DNA from: Hyphomicrobiaceae bacterium
GTDB lineage: Bacteria; Pseudomonadota; Alphaproteobacteria; Rhizobiales; Aestuariivirgaceae
Assembly: GCA_900298995.1 (NCBI GenBank)
Contig: OMIC01000037.1
Span: 62,001 to 126,000, forward strand
DNA length: 64,000 nt
Reading direction: 5' to 3'
Positions 36,595-46,463 of the stretch are shown one piece after another. A program made the position numbers and the translations under genes. The notes beneath the pieces are model-generated. The model was not told the origin of the DNA and did no database searches. It saw only the letters and a program-made list of their open reading frames with translations. Every line of letters starts with the position of its first letter. Position 1 is the stretch's first letter.

Positions 36595-37068
36595 TCAGCC
36601 CGTTCGATCTGCAGGGGGTTGCAGTTGCTCGACTCGCGCGACGATTTCCACCGCCTCGGCGTCGATGATGGGGCCGAAGCCAGGGGCCTGAGAGGTCGGG
36701 GCCTGTACACGGCGGGCGAGGGCCGCCCACAGTCTCCGGCGAAGTGCTGGAACCACCAGAAGTGCTGCCAGCAGGTCGCTGAAGAAACCCGGAGCCAGCA
36801 GAAGAAGCCCCGATGTGAACCTCGCCAGGGTTTCCTCACCCAGTTTTCCAGGCAATGATGCCATCTGAGCGCGGTTGCTCAGCGCATCAACGAGACCGAG
36901 CCCAGCGGAGCGGAGCAGGGCGATGCCGGCAAGCCCGGCCGCAAGCAACAGCCCCAGTGTCGCAATGACGCCAAAAACCTGCCCGATCCAGATGATGGAG
37001 GCGATTTCAGCAGCCAGTCCGAGAAGCAGGAGCACGGGCAGAAAACGGAGCAGGAGGGATTTGCGCAT
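36595..37068 (-). CDS. FxsA family membrane protein
   Basis: A 157-residue protein with FxsA layout: LLLLGLAAEIASIIWIGQVFG, then LLLAAGLAGIALLRSAG, and GLLLLAPGFFSDLLAALLVVPALR, four hydrophobic segments in all. FxsA in E. coli suppresses F exclusion of phage T7, but the general role is unknown. It is divergent from the Tim44-like gene over a promoter region containing CTATATATAG. Confidence 0.88.
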   Translation of the reverse strand: MRKSLLLRFLPVLLLLGLAAEIASIIWIGQVFGVIATLGLLLAAGLAGIALLRSAGLGLVDALSNRAQMASLPGKLGEETLARFTSGLLLLAPGFFSDLLAALLVVPALRRRLWAALARRVQAPTSQAPGFGPIIDAEAVEIVARVEQLQPPADRTG

Positions 37069-37077
37069 GCTTGGGCC

Positions 37078-37106
37078 TTGGACCTCGATCTTGCGTTCTA
37101 TATATA
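37078..37106 (+). promoter_or_regulatory. Candidate promoter of the Tim44-like gene
   Basis: TTGGAC (37078-37083) and TATATA (37101-37106) with a 17-bp spacer, a good sigma-70-type match. The -10 lies in a palindrome CTATATATAG (37098-37107), so it could also serve the divergent fxsA gene. Confidence 0.6.
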
Positions 37107-37175
37107 GGCGTGCGGAAACGCTCCGTCACGCCGTGGTATCCCGTCAGCCGCCGTCTCTTGAAACTGGTCGATGAA

Positions 37176-37889
37176 ATGAGTTTTGATCCACTGAACATCC
37201 TTCTGCTTGCTGTTGCGCTGGTGGTCATCTGGCGGCTGCGGTCGGTGCTCGGTACGCGAACCGGCACTGAAAAGCCGCCATTCCAGCCCTATGATCGCCG
37301 TGACAGCAACAGTCCGAAAACTCAGGACACTGGTGCGACAGTCCTCGACTTTCCACAGACCGCCTCCGGTGACAGCCGCGGCGGGGAGCAGGAAGACCGG
37401 CCTGCCGTCTGGGCGGGCTATGCCGAGGCTGGCTCACCGCTCGCTGCGGTGCTCGAGGCAATTGCCGCGCGAGATGCCACTTTCACGCCCCGCAATTTTC
37501 TCGATGGCGCGAAGCTAGCCTATGAAATGACTCTCGAGGCCTTTGCCAAGGGTGACAAGCCAGGCCTCAAGAACCTTCTGTCCCGTGATGTCTTCGAGAG
37601 TTTCTCCCGCGTGATTGACCAGAGAGAGGCTGGGGGCCGCAGGGTGGAGCAGAATTTCGTCGGGATCGACAAGGCGCGCATCCAGTCGGCGCGGCTGGCG
37701 GACACCATGGCCTCGATCACCGTTGAATTCGTGAGTGAATTGATCACCGCGACCTATGACAGATCCGGGGAATTGGCAGATGGCGATCCCAAGCATATCA
37801 GCCGCGTGACGGATGTCTGGACCTTTGAACGTGATGTCTCCTCCCGCAATCCCAACTGGAAGCTGGTTGCGACCGAGGCGCCGGCCTGA
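37176..37889 (+). CDS. Tim44/TimA family inner-membrane adaptor protein
   Basis: A 237-residue protein with one N-terminal TM helix (LNILLLAVALVVIWRLRS), a proline-rich linker, and a C-terminal Tim44-like NTF2 fold (NFLDGAKLAYEMTLEAFAKGD, FVGIDKARIQSARL, VTDVWTFERDVSSRNPNWKLV). Bacterial TimA proteins are thought to be ancestral to mitochondrial Tim44; the exact job is unknown. It sits opposite fxsA/secB and upstream of mltA. Confidence 0.88.
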   Translation: MSFDPLNILLLAVALVVIWRLRSVLGTRTGTEKPPFQPYDRRDSNSPKTQDTGATVLDFPQTASGDSRGGEQEDRPAVWAGYAEAGSPLAAVLEAIAARDATFTPRNFLDGAKLAYEMTLEAFAKGDKPGLKNLLSRDVFESFSRVIDQREAGGRRVEQNFVGIDKARIQSARLADTMASITVEFVSELITATYDRSGELADGDPKHISRVTDVWTFERDVSSRNPNWKLVATEAPA

Positions 37890-37904
37890 GCTCCGGGTTG
37901 GTCC

Positions 37905-39002
37905 ATGGCTGGGGAGCTTGTGCCTTGTTCCGTTGCGGATCTTCCTGGCTGGGATGTGCATGACCATCTGGGGGCTTTCGACAGTTTCAAACGGTCCTGT
38001 CGCGAGATTCTTGACGCTGGCAGCGGTTTTGTGCGCCAGCCGCAGTTTGGTGGATGCCGCAGCGACTGGCAGGCCGTGTGCGAGGCAGGCCTCGGGGCAG
38101 ATGATGCGCGGAGGTTTTTTGAAAACTGGTTCGTGGCCTGCCGCGTGATGGATGCCGCGCGGCCAGAGGGAATGTTCACAGGTTATTTCGAACCTGAAGT
38201 CGAGGGCAGCCGGATGCCGTCTGCGGACTGTCAGGTTCCGATCTACGGACCACCCGCCGACCTGACCATTTTCACCGAGGATGAACGCGTCCGGAGCGGC
38301 TTTTCTGCAGGGCGTCGGCTCGGGGGTGAGCCCGTGGCCTATCTGACAAGGCGGCAGATCGAGGAAGGTGCTCTGGCCGGCCAGGGTCTCGAGATCGCCT
38401 GGGTGAGGGATTGGACTGATGCCTTCTTCATTCATGTCCAGGGGTCCGGCCGCATTCGTTTGCGCGAGGGCGGCAGCCTGCGGCTGACCTTTGCCGCGAA
38501 ATCCGGCCACGCCTACACATCGATCGGCAGTCGTCTTGTCGAACAAGGCGCGATGAGCCGGGACGAGATGTCCATGCAATCGATCCGGGCCTGGATGACG
38601 CAAAATCCCGGCAAGGCCCGTGCCCTGATGTGGGAGAACGACTCTTTCATCTTCTTCCGCGAAGCAGAACTCGACGATCCGTCGCTGGGTGCGCTGGGTG
38701 CGCAGCATGTGCAGCTCACGCCGCGCCGCAGCCTTGCCATTGACCATTCACACTGGATGTATGGAACGCCCATATGGCTGGATACAGAGGTCCCGGCGGG
38801 GGATGGCGGCGTCATGCGGCCCTTCCGACAGCTGCTGATCGCACAGGACACCGGCAGCGCAATCAGGGGCATGGCGCGCGGTGACGTCTATTGGGGATGT
38901 GGCGAGGCTGCGGGACTTGTTGCCGGACCGATGAAGAGCCCGGGCGTCATGACCGCGCTTCTGCCGCGCCTGGTGGCCCGGCGACTGGGCCTGGTTTCAT
39001 GA
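37905..39002 (+). CDS. mltA: Lytic murein transglycosylase A (MltA)
   Basis: A 365-residue enzyme that cleaves peptidoglycan glycan strands. It has GMFTGYFEPEVEGS, FFIHVQGSGRIRLREG, and RGDVYWGCGEAAG with the likely catalytic aspartate, plus the 3D domain. No signal peptide or lipobox is visible: the N-terminus MAGELVPCSVADLPGWD is polar, and an in-frame stop 18 nt upstream blocks extension. How it reaches the periplasm is unclear. It overlaps the smr gene by ATGA. Confidence 0.9.
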   Translation: MAGELVPCSVADLPGWDVHDHLGAFDSFKRSCREILDAGSGFVRQPQFGGCRSDWQAVCEAGLGADDARRFFENWFVACRVMDAARPEGMFTGYFEPEVEGSRMPSADCQVPIYGPPADLTIFTEDERVRSGFSAGRRLGGEPVAYLTRRQIEEGALAGQGLEIAWVRDWTDAFFIHVQGSGRIRLREGGSLRLTFAAKSGHAYTSIGSRLVEQGAMSRDEMSMQSIRAWMTQNPGKARALMWENDSFIFFREAELDDPSLGALGAQHVQLTPRRSLAIDHSHWMYGTPIWLDTEVPAGDGGVMRPFRQLLIAQDTGSAIRGMARGDVYWGCGEAAGLVAGPMKSPGVMTALLPRLVARRLGLVS

Positions 39003-39574
39003 CCCGCAAGCCCTCCGACTTCGATCTCTGGCTCGAAACAGCCAAGACGGTAAAGCCGCTCCGGCACGGTGCCACGCGCCAAACGCCGCAATCCGCATCG
39101 GCTGCGCTCTCGGCCGTGAAGAAGAAGCTCAAGACGCCCTCTGCACCGCATGTGCATGTACCCTCGCCGCAACAGAAGCCGCCGCCGCCCTCGACAGGTC
39201 TCGACCGGCGCACGACCCAGCGCCTCACCCGTGGCCAGGTAGAGATTGACGGTCGGCTCGATCTTCACGGCACGGGAATCGAGATGGCGCGGGTGATGCT
39301 GCTTCGCTTTCTCAGCGACGCGCAGGCGGCAGGGCTGCGCACGGTCCTGGTGATCACCGGCAAGGGAGAATCACCCTTTTCCCGGCATACGCTCCATGGG
39401 GCGGGGCATTTTCACGTACCTGAACGGGCAGGGCGGCTGCGCCGTCTTGCCACTGACTGGTTTCATGAGCCCGAGTTCCGTCGCCTGGTGGCCGGATTTC
39501 AGCCGGCCCACCCGAAACACGGTGGAGGCGGTGCCTATTATGTGCGCGTGCGGCGCATCAGGGAGGGACGGTGA
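38999..39574 (+). CDS. Smr domain protein
   Basis: A 191-residue protein with a charged, proline-rich N-terminal half and a C-terminal Smr domain: IDGRLDLHGTGIEMARVMLL, VLVITGKGESP, and a last segment HGGGGAYYVRVRR. Smr domains may have nicking or RNase activity; the DLHG and TGKG motifs are the conserved ones. It is not a MutS2 protein because no ATPase part is present. Its stop overlaps the XRE gene GTG. Confidence 0.88.
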   Translation: MTRKPSDFDLWLETAKTVKPLRHGATRQTPQSASAALSAVKKKLKTPSAPHVHVPSPQQKPPPPSTGLDRRTTQRLTRGQVEIDGRLDLHGTGIEMARVMLLRFLSDAQAAGLRTVLVITGKGESPFSRHTLHGAGHFHVPERAGRLRRLATDWFHEPEFRRLVAGFQPAHPKHGGGGAYYVRVRRIREGR

Positions 39575-39984
39575 CACCCTTCGGTGACAGAATGCGCAAG
39601 CTGCGGGCCGAGCGGGGAATTACCCTGAAGGACATGGCGGATGGGATCGGCGTGTCCTCGGCCTATCTCTCCGCTCTCGAGCATGGCAAGCGCGGGCGGC
39701 CTGGCTGGCATCTCATTCAGCGCATCCTGTCCTATTTCAACATCATCTGGGATGACGCCGAAGAGGTGGTCAGGCTGGCGCGCATCTCGCATCCGCGCAT
39801 CACCATCGACACGTCGGGTCTCAGTCCGAGGGCCACGGAACTTGCCAACCGCCTCGCAGATGAAATCGCACGGCTCGATGCCGCCGCTCTCGACGAGATC
39901 ATGGCCATCATGGAGAGAAGGCGGTCGCGACCGGGCGAGGTCACCGATGTGCCGCCAAAACGCAAGCTGCCACGAGCCCGATAG
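39571..39984 (+). CDS. XRE family HTH regulator
   Basis: A 137-residue protein starting at GTG 39571. An N-terminal helix-turn-helix (RMRKLRAERGITLKDMADGI then GVSSAYLSALEHGKRG) covers residues 5-45; the rest is helical, with a C-terminal basic tail (PPKRKLPRAR). The targets are unknown. It overlaps smr by GTGA and is convergent with hslU across 20 bp, so mltA, smr and this regulator form one unit. Confidence 0.85.
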   Translation: MTPFGDRMRKLRAERGITLKDMADGIGVSSAYLSALEHGKRGRPGWHLIQRILSYFNIIWDDAEEVVRLARISHPRITIDTSGLSPRATELANRLADEIARLDAAALDEIMAIMERRRSRPGEVTDVPPKRKLPRAR

Positions 39985-40004
39985 CCGAAGCGAGGGCGTG
40001 ACGA

Positions 40005-41306
40005 TCAGAGGATGAACTTGGATAGATCCGTGTTGCGCGCAAGCTGCCCAACATGCTGGTCCACATAGGCCTTGTCGATCCGGACTGTCTCTCCCGGCCG
40101 GTCGGGAGCTGCGTAGCTCACCTCATCGAGAAGCCGTTCCATCACCGTCTGAAGACGCCGTGCACCAATGTTCTCGATGCTGGCATTGGTGTCCGCCGCA
40201 ATCTGGGCGATGGCGGCGATACCCTCCTCCGTGAAGTCGAGGTCAATGCCCTCCGTGGCGAGCAAGGCGCGGTACTGCCGCACCAGGCTGGCTTCCGGCT
40301 CGGTGAGAATCTTCCGAAGGTCGTCGCGGCTGAGTGCCGTCAGCTCGACCCGGATCGGCAGCCGGCCTTGCAGTTCAGGCAGCAGATCGGAGGGCTTCGC
40401 GATGTGAAACGCGCCCGAGGCTATGAACAGGATGTGATCGGTCTTGACCGGACCATGCTTGGTCGAGACAGTCGTGCCCTCGATCAGCGGCAGGAGGTCG
40501 CGCTGGACGCCCTCACGGCTCACATCCGCGCCGTGGCGCTCGGCGCGCGCACAGATCTTGTCGATCTCATCAAGAAACACGATGCCATTGTTCTCGACGG
40601 CTTCGACCGCTTCCTGAACGATCTGATCCTGATCAAGGAGCTTGTCGGACTCCTCGGCCATCAGAACATCATGACTGGCCTTGACGGTCATGCGCCGTGT
40701 CTTTGTCCGCCCGCCAAAAGCCTTTCCCAGCATATCGGAGAGATTGATCACGCTCGCCGAACCGCCGGGCATGCCGGGAATCTCGAAACTGCTGCTGCCG
40801 GCATCAGAGACCTGGAGTTCTATTTCCTTGTCGTTGAGCTCTCCTGCCCTCAGCTTCCGCCGGAAGGCGTCGCGGGTCGTCTCGGACGCATTGACGCCGA
40901 CCAGCGCATCGATGACGCGGCGTTCGGCATTGAGCTGTGCCTGGGCTTCCACATCCTTGCGCCTCGCGGTCCTTGCCATGGCAATTCCAGCTTCGAGGAG
41001 ATCACGGATGATCTGGTCGACATCGCGACCGACATATCCCACTTCAGTGAATTTGGTGGCCTCGACCTTCAGGAACGGCGCATTGGCGAGCCGGGCCAGA
41101 CGCCGCGCGATTTCGGTCTTTCCCACACCCGTGGGGCCGATCATCAGGATATTCTTCGGCATCACCTCGTCGCGCAACGGGCTTTCGAGTTGCTTGCGCC
41201 GCCAGCGATTGCGCAGGGCGATGGCCACGGCTCGCTTGGCCTGGGTCTGTCCAACGATGTGCCGGTCCAGTTCGGAGACGATCTCGCGTGGCGAAAAATC
41301 AGTCAT
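40005..41306 (-). CDS. hslU: HslU ATPase of the HslVU protease
   Basis: A 433-residue AAA+ unfoldase. Walker A GPTGVGKT is at residues 57-64, the pore loop region follows [20 protein letters not shown], the I-domain is present, Walker [10 protein letters not shown] lies near 245, sensor 2 [13 protein letters not shown] near 385, and the C-terminus ends in LSKFIL, which docks into HslV. hslV lies 17 bp upstream. Confidence 0.97.
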   Translation of the reverse strand: MTDFSPREIVSELDRHIVGQTQAKRAVAIALRNRWRRKQLESPLRDEVMPKNILMIGPTGVGKTEIARRLARLANAPFLKVEATKFTEVGYVGRDVDQIIRDLLEAGIAMARTARRKDVEAQAQLNAERRVIDALVGVNASETTRDAFRRKLRAGELNDKEIELQVSDAGSSSFEIPGMPGGSASVINLSDMLGKAFGGRTKTRRMTVKASHDVLMAEESDKLLDQDQIVQEAVEAVENNGIVFLDEIDKICARAERHGADVSREGVQRDLLPLIEGTTVSTKHGPVKTDHILFIASGAFHIAKPSDLLPELQGRLPIRVELTALSRDDLRKILTEPEASLVRQYRALLATEGIDLDFTEEGIAAIAQIAADTNASIENIGARRLQTVMERLLDEVSYAAPDRPGETVRIDKAYVDQHVGQLARNTDLSKFIL

Positions 41307-41323
41307 GATGTGCTGCCGCCTGC

Positions 41324-41872
41324 TCAGCCTGCCGTAAGGGTTTCAACGGTCAGATTGTTGTTGGTATAGACGCAGATCTCTGCGGCAATGGCCATTGCCT
41401 TGCGCGCGATGGCTTCTGCATCCAGCGGGCTGTCAGCCAGTGCGCGGGCAGCAGCCAGCGCATAATTGCCGCCCGATCCAATGGCGACAACGCCGTTTTC
41501 CGGTTCCAGCACATCGCCGGTTCCGGTTAGCACCAGGGTGACAGATGCGTCCGCCACGATCATCATTGCCTCAAGCCGCCGGAGATAGCGGTCGGTTCTC
41601 CAGTCCTTCGCCATTTCCACGCAGGCGCGCGTGAGTTGCAGGGGGTGCTGTTCAAGCTTCGACTCGAGCCGCTCGAACAAGGTCATGGCATCGGCGGTGG
41701 CGCCGGCAAAACCGCCGATGACCTGGCCCGTTCCGAGCGGTCGAACCTTCCGCGCATTGCCCTTGATCACGGTCTGGCCAAGGCTGACCTGACCGTCGCC
41801 TGCGATGACAACCGTGCCCCCCTTTCTGACCGAAAGGATGGTGGTTCCATGCCAAGTGGACGTCTCTGCCAT
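41324..41872 (-). CDS. hslV: HslV peptidase of the HslVU protease
   Basis: A 182-residue proteasome-beta-type peptidase. The N-terminal threonine nucleophile is probably T10 in [13 protein letters not shown] after removal of a 9-residue leader. [12 protein letters not shown] and [16 protein letters not shown] are family motifs. It is the first gene of hslVU and divergent from hisB over about 125 bp. I looked for an RpoH-type heat-shock promoter there and saw no convincing one. Confidence 0.96.
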   Translation of the reverse strand: MAETSTWHGTTILSVRKGGTVVIAGDGQVSLGQTVIKGNARKVRPLGTGQVIGGFAGATADAMTLFERLESKLEQHPLQLTRACVEMAKDWRTDRYLRRLEAMMIVADASVTLVLTGTGDVLEPENGVVAIGSGGNYALAAARALADSPLDAEAIARKAMAIAAEICVYTNNNLTVETLTAG

Positions 41873-41997
41873 CTCCGTGTTCCCTGCCTGCCGCTGGGCT
41901 CATGTAGGCTGTCTGCCGGCCAAAGAAAAGGCGGTCTTGGCCAATTCCCGGCGCATCTGCTAAGAGGCGCGCCAGTGACCAGATGGGTACCCTCCGC

Positions 41998-42591
41998 ATG
42001 CGCAAGGCAACGATTGAGCGAAAAACCTCGGAAACCCGGATCTCCGCCACGGTTGATCTCGACGGGTCCGGCGTGTTCGACGTCAAGACCGGCGTGGGCT
42101 TTCTCGATCACATGCTGGAGCAACTCTCGCGTCATGCGCTGATCGATCTCTCCGTCAGGGCCGACGGGGATCTCCACATCGATTCCCACCACACTGTGGA
42201 GGATTCCGGCATTGCAATCGGGCAAGCCGTTGCCAAGGCACTTGGCGACCGCAAGGGCATCCGCCGGTATGCCAGCCTGCATCTTCCGATGGATGGTACG
42301 CTCACGCGCTCCGCCATCGATGTCTCTGGCAGGCCATTTCTTGTCTGGCGGGTGAATTTCACGGCGGCCAAGATCGGTGACTTTGACACCGAGCTGGTCC
42401 GCGAGTGGTTTCAGGCCTTTGCCATGAATGCCGGCGTGACGCTGCATGTCGAAACGCTTTATGCCGACAACAATCACCACATCGCGGAGTCGTGTTTCAA
42501 GGCGCTCGCGCGGGCCCTGCGCGAGGCGGTGGAGATTGATCCCCGGCAAAAGGACCGGATCCCTTCAACAAAGGGAACCCTGACAGGCTGA
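41998..42591 (+). CDS. hisB: Imidazoleglycerol-phosphate dehydratase
   Basis: The sixth step of histidine synthesis. The 197-residue protein has [30 protein letters not shown] and [15 protein letters not shown], the three metal-binding histidine motifs. ATG 41998 gives the usual N-terminus; ATG 41983 is in frame and possible. There is no fused HisB phosphatase domain. It begins the hisB-DUF2628-hisH-hisA-hisF-hisE-coaA run. Confidence 0.96.
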   Translation: MRKATIERKTSETRISATVDLDGSGVFDVKTGVGFLDHMLEQLSRHALIDLSVRADGDLHIDSHHTVEDSGIAIGQAVAKALGDRKGIRRYASLHLPMDGTLTRSAIDVSGRPFLVWRVNFTAAKIGDFDTELVREWFQAFAMNAGVTLHVETLYADNNHHIAESCFKALARALREAVEIDPRQKDRIPSTKGTLTG

Positions 42592-43016
42592 TGACGGTCT
42601 ACAGTGCTCTTGAGTCCCCGGATGGAACGCCGGACCGTGTGATCTTCGTGCCAGAAGGCTTTTCCTGGAGTGCCTTCGCATTCTCCCTTGTCTGGTCCCT
42701 CTGGCATCGCATGTGGGTTGTTGCGGCTTTGATACTGGCCGCCTTTTCCGCCCTTGGCGTTCTCGTGGCCTCGGAACAGGTTGCACCGGCAGTTGCGGTG
42801 GTCGTGGTATACGGAATCATGCTGATGCTGGGTCTCGAAGGTCGCTTTCTGCGCGTCCTGTCGCTCGAGCGTGCCGGGTTCCGGGTCGCGGGGCTTGTGG
42901 AGGCCAGCTGCTTCGAAGCGGCAGAACTCGCCTATTTTGCGGATCGCAGGATTGCTGTCCAGGAGCAGCGGCGAGGACCGAGCGAGGATGTGCTCGGTAT
43001 CTTCGGAAATGTGTGA
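42591..43016 (+). CDS. DUF2628 family membrane protein
   Basis: A 141-residue protein. Residues 20-85 hold about three hydrophobic segments (SAFAFSLVWSLWHRMWVVAAL, LGVLVASEQVAPAVAVVVVYG) and the signature FVPEGFSWSAFAFSLVWSL fits DUF2628. The C-terminal half is soluble. It is inserted between hisB and hisH and shares one base with the hisB stop (TGATG). Function is unknown; it may not belong to histidine synthesis. Confidence 0.82.
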   Translation: MTVYSALESPDGTPDRVIFVPEGFSWSAFAFSLVWSLWHRMWVVAALILAAFSALGVLVASEQVAPAVAVVVVYGIMLMLGLEGRFLRVLSLERAGFRVAGLVEASCFEAAELAYFADRRIAVQEQRRGPSEDVLGIFGNV

Positions 43017-43025
43017 GTACGGCGC

Positions 43026-43676
43026 GTGAGCCTGGTCATCATCGATTATGGGTCGGGCAATCTCCATTCGGCGGCGAAAGCCTTCGAGCGGGCTTCCAGG
43101 GACAGCGGCTCGGATGTGCGCATTGTCGTGAGTTCGGATCCTCAGGAATTGCGCCGTGCGGAGCGCATCGTTCTTCCCGGAGTCGGTGCCTTTCGCGATT
43201 GCCGCGACGGGATCATGGCGGTGCCTGGCCTGCGCGAGACACTGCAGGAGCAAGTGATTGCGCAGGCGAAACCCTTCCTCGGCATCTGTGTCGGCATGCA
43301 ACTGATGGCAACACGCGGCCTCGAACATGACGAGACAGAAGGATTTGGCTGGATCGCCGGTGATGTGAAGATGATCAAGCCGCGCTCATCCTCCTTCAAG
43401 GTTCCGCACATGGGATGGAACACGCTGGAGCAGCGGCGTCCACACCCGTTGCTTGATGGCATACCCATCGGTGAGTCGGGGTTTCATGCCTATTTCGTGC
43501 ATTCCTATCATCTTGATCCGGCTGATGCTGCAGACGTGGTGGCCCTCACGGAGCATGGCGCAACGCTCACCGCCATGGTGGCCCGGGCAAATCTTGCCGG
43601 CACACAGTTTCATCCTGAAAAAAGTCAGACGCTTGGCCTGCGTCTGCTGGCCAATTTTCTCAGGTGGCGGCCGTGA
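43026..43676 (+). CDS. hisH: Imidazole glycerol phosphate synthase, glutaminase subunit
   Basis: A class I glutamine amidotransferase that feeds ammonia to HisF. The 216-residue protein starts at GTG 43026 and has the nucleophile C88 in [20 protein letters not shown], and the catalytic His-Glu in TQFHPEKSQ. It is separated from hisF by hisA only. Confidence 0.96.
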   Translation: MSLVIIDYGSGNLHSAAKAFERASRDSGSDVRIVVSSDPQELRRAERIVLPGVGAFRDCRDGIMAVPGLRETLQEQVIAQAKPFLGICVGMQLMATRGLEHDETEGFGWIAGDVKMIKPRSSSFKVPHMGWNTLEQRRPHPLLDGIPIGESGFHAYFVHSYHLDPADAADVVALTEHGATLTAMVARANLAGTQFHPEKSQTLGLRLLANFLRWRP

Positions 43677-44404
43677 TCCTGTTTCCGGCGATCGACCTGA
43701 AGGACGGGCAGTGCGTGCGGCTGAAGCTCGGCGATATGGCACAGGCAACGGTCTACAATTCCGATCCTGTAGCCCAGGTGATGGCATTCGAGGCGCAGGG
43801 CTTCAAATGGCTGCACCTCGTGGACCTCAACGGTGCGTTTTCTGGCAGGTCCGTGAATGGCGCGGCTGTCGAGGCGATCCTGAAGGTCACGCGGCTTCCG
43901 GTGCAGCTGGGCGGAGGCATTCGCAGCCTCCAGCAGATCGAGACGTGGCTGGCAAAGGGCATCGCCCGGATCATCCTTGGGACCGTGGCACTGCGTGACC
44001 CGGGTCTCGTGCGAGAGGCCTGCAGGGCTTTCCCGGGGCATGTCGCAGTTGGCATTGATGCGAGAGGAGGTCTGGTTGCGGTCGAGGGATGGGCAGAAAC
44101 CTCGGAACTCACGGCTGTCGATCTTGCGCGGCAGTTCGTGGATGCGGGTGTTTCCGCCATCGTCTTCACAGATATTGATCGCGACGGCGTCCTCAAGGGC
44201 CTCAACATCGACTCGACTCTGACGCTGGCGCGATCCGTCCCGATACCGGTGATCGCCAGTGGCGGATTGGCGTGCATGCAGGATATTCACCGGCTTCTGG
44301 AGCCCGACTGCCGGATTCTCGAAGGGGCCATTTCCGGCCGCGCCATCTATGACGGGCGAATTGATGTCGCCGAGGCCCTCAGGCTGTTCGCGGAGATGCG
44401 CTGA
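43673..44404 (+). CDS. hisA: ProFAR isomerase HisA
   Basis: The (beta-alpha)8-barrel isomerase of histidine synthesis. It has [15 protein letters not shown] with the catalytic aspartate D7, [23 protein letters not shown] with the second aspartate, and IASGGL. GTG 43673 gives a GTGA overlap with hisH and the usual N-terminus (243 residues); an upstream GTG at 43664 adds three residues. Its stop shares a base with the hisF start. Confidence 0.95.
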   Translation: MILFPAIDLKDGQCVRLKLGDMAQATVYNSDPVAQVMAFEAQGFKWLHLVDLNGAFSGRSVNGAAVEAILKVTRLPVQLGGGIRSLQQIETWLAKGIARIILGTVALRDPGLVREACRAFPGHVAVGIDARGGLVAVEGWAETSELTAVDLARQFVDAGVSAIVFTDIDRDGVLKGLNIDSTLTLARSVPIPVIASGGLACMQDIHRLLEPDCRILEGAISGRAIYDGRIDVAEALRLFAEMR

Positions 44405-45165
44405 TGCTCAAGGCCCGGCTCATTCCCTGTCTGGACGTCAAGGACGGCCGCGTCGTCAAGGGTGTCAACTTCGTCGATCTCCGCGATGCGGGAGATCCTG
44501 TCGAAATCGCCAAGGCCTATGATGCCGCTGGCGCTGACGAGCTCTGCTTTCTCGACATCACTGCGACCCACGAGAATCGTGGAATCATTCTGGATGTCGT
44601 GCAGCGTACGGCAGAAGCCTGCTTCATGCCACTCACGGTGGGCGGTGGGGTGAGACACCTCGAGGATATCCGCCAGCTCCTGCTGGCCGGCGCCGACAAG
44701 GTTTCGATCAATTCAGCCGCCGTCGCCAATCGTCTGTTCGTACGGCATGCGGCCGAAAAATTCGGATCGCAATGTGTTGTGGTGGCCATTGATGCCAAGC
44801 AGGTGCAACCCGGACGCTGGGAAATCTTCACCCATGGAGGGCGCAGACCCACGGGCTTCGATGCGGTCGAATTTGCCCGCGAGGTCGTGGCGCTCGGGGC
44901 GGGCGAGATCCTGCTCACCTCCATGGACCGCGATGGTACCGGGGCAGGCTTTGACATAGCGCTGATCCGGGCTGTTGCCGATGCGGTTTCCGTGCCCGTG
45001 ATCGCGTCGGGGGGTGTTGGAACCCTCGACCATCTGGTCGAGGGTATCGCAGAAGGCCATGCAGGAGCAGTTCTGGCGGCTTCGATTTTCCATTTTGGCA
45101 CCTATTCGATCAGCCAGGCCAAGCTACACCTTGCCGCCAATGGCATTCCCATGCGCCTGTGCTAG
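44404..45165 (+). CDS. hisF: Imidazole glycerol phosphate synthase, cyclase subunit
   Basis: The barrel subunit partner of HisH. The 253-residue protein has [17 protein letters not shown] with the catalytic aspartate, [41 protein letters not shown] with the second aspartate, and IASGGVG. It overlaps hisA by one base, and hisE lies 9 bp downstream with a good AGGAG Shine-Dalgarno sequence. Confidence 0.97.
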   Translation: MLKARLIPCLDVKDGRVVKGVNFVDLRDAGDPVEIAKAYDAAGADELCFLDITATHENRGIILDVVQRTAEACFMPLTVGGGVRHLEDIRQLLLAGADKVSINSAAVANRLFVRHAAEKFGSQCVVVAIDAKQVQPGRWEIFTHGGRRPTGFDAVEFAREVVALGAGEILLTSMDRDGTGAGFDIALIRAVADAVSVPVIASGGVGTLDHLVEGIAEGHAGAVLAASIFHFGTYSISQAKLHLAANGIPMRLC

Positions 45166-45174
45166 GAGAATCAG

Positions 45175-45513
45175 ATGACCAATCACCGGCTTGAGGTTCT
45201 GGGGGCTCTGGCAGACGAGATTGCTGCACGACGATCGGCTGCCCCGGATCAGTCCTACACCGCGAAGCTTCTGTCGGGTGGTGCCGAGACCTGCGCCAGG
45301 AAGCTTGGCGAGGAAGCCATCGAGACGGTTCTCGCGGCCATGTCCGATGACGGTCGACACCTTGCCTCTGAATCCGCCGACCTGCTCTATCACCTTCTTG
45401 TTCTGCTGGAGGCCAGACAGGTTCCGCTGGCCGATGTCATGGCAGAACTCGCCCGCCGCCAGGGCGTGAGCGGGCTCGCCGAAAAGGCTGCTCGCGCCGG
45501 GGATCGAGGCTGA
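45175..45513 (+). CDS. hisE: Phosphoribosyl-ATP pyrophosphatase
   Basis: The 112-residue helical MazG-like enzyme that hydrolyses PR-ATP. It has the EExxE pattern in [13 protein letters not shown] and [16 protein letters not shown]. No HisI domain is fused, so phosphoribosyl-AMP cyclohydrolase must be elsewhere. The start follows AGGAG by 6 nt, and the stop overlaps the coaA start (TGATG). Confidence 0.94.
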   Translation: MTNHRLEVLGALADEIAARRSAAPDQSYTAKLLSGGAETCARKLGEEAIETVLAAMSDDGRHLASESADLLYHLLVLLEARQVPLADVMAELARRQGVSGLAEKAARAGDRG

Positions 45514-46463
45514 TGGAAGAACTGGTCAAGGAGGTCTCTCCCTTCCGGCGCTTCGCGCGCGAGGAATGGGCAGCATTGCGTGCCGATACGCCCATGACGC
45601 TGACGCAAGCGGACCTTGATGAACTTCGGGGGCTCAACGACCGCATTGATCTCGCCGAGGTGGAAACGATCTATCTGCCTTTGTCGCGGCTCCTCAATCT
45701 CTATGTCGCAGCGACGCAGGGACTGTTCCGGGCAACCAACAATTTTCTCCACCTGAACGACCGCAAGGTGCCCTATGTCATCGGCATGGCGGGCAGTGTC
45801 GCGGTCGGAAAGAGCACGACGGCGCGTATCCTGCAACGTCTTCTCGCCCGCTGGCCCAAGCATCCCAAGGTCGATCTGGTGACAACGGATGGCTTTCTGC
45901 TGCCCAATGCCGTTCTCGAACGTGAAGGATTGATGACCCGCAAGGGTTTTCCGGAGAGCTATGATCTGCCATCCCTGCTGCGCTTTCTTTCGGACATCAA
46001 GGCCGGCAAGGAGAATGTGGCGGCGCCGCTCTATTCGCATCTGACCTATGACGTGCTCAAGGACGAACGCCTTGTCATCAATCAGCCTGACATTCTGATC
46101 GTCGAAGGCGTGAATGTTCTGCAGACCGGCCGGCCGCCGCGCGATGGCCGCGGCATACCCAACACATCCGACTTCTTCGATTTTTCGATCTACATCGATG
46201 CTGACACGGAAGACCTGCGCAGCTGGTACATCGAGCGCTTTCTGACCTTGCGCGACAGTGCCTTCCGCAATCCCAGATCTTACTTCCATCGCTATGCCAC
46301 GCTCGCCGATGGCGAAGCCCGTCAGACCGCGATGCGGATCTGGGACACTATCAATCTCGTGAATCTGCGCGAGAATATCCTGCCGACACGGCCACGCGCT
46401 GATCTTGTGCTGCGCAAGGGAACGGATCACTTCATCCGCAGCGTCTTCCTGCGAAAGCTATAG
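45513..46463 (+). CDS. coaA: Type I pantothenate kinase
   Basis: The first step of CoA synthesis, the bacterial CoaA P-loop kinase. The 316-residue protein has [20 protein letters not shown] near residues 88-107, [19 protein letters not shown], and [10 protein letters not shown]; this is the usual length. Its position after hisE is typical of the order. The 3' end overlaps the convergent adenosine kinase by 6 bp. Confidence 0.96.
   Translation: MEELVKEVSPFRRFAREEWAALRADTPMTLTQADLDELRGLNDRIDLAEVETIYLPLSRLLNLYVAATQGLFRATNNFLHLNDRKVPYVIGMAGSVAVGKSTTARILQRLLARWPKHPKVDLVTTDGFLLPNAVLEREGLMTRKGFPESYDLPSLLRFLSDIKAGKENVAAPLYSHLTYDVLKDERLVINQPDILIVEGVNVLQTGRPPRDGRGIPNTSDFFDFSIYIDADTEDLRSWYIERFLTLRDSAFRNPRSYFHRYATLADGEARQTAMRIWDTINLVNLRENILPTRPRADLVLRKGTDHFIRSVFLRKL

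Noticed and set aside
41873-41997. RpoH heat-shock promoter for hslVU
   Set aside because: A CTTTGG ... CCTACAT pair on the minus strand is too far from the CTTGAA/CCCCAT pattern to support.
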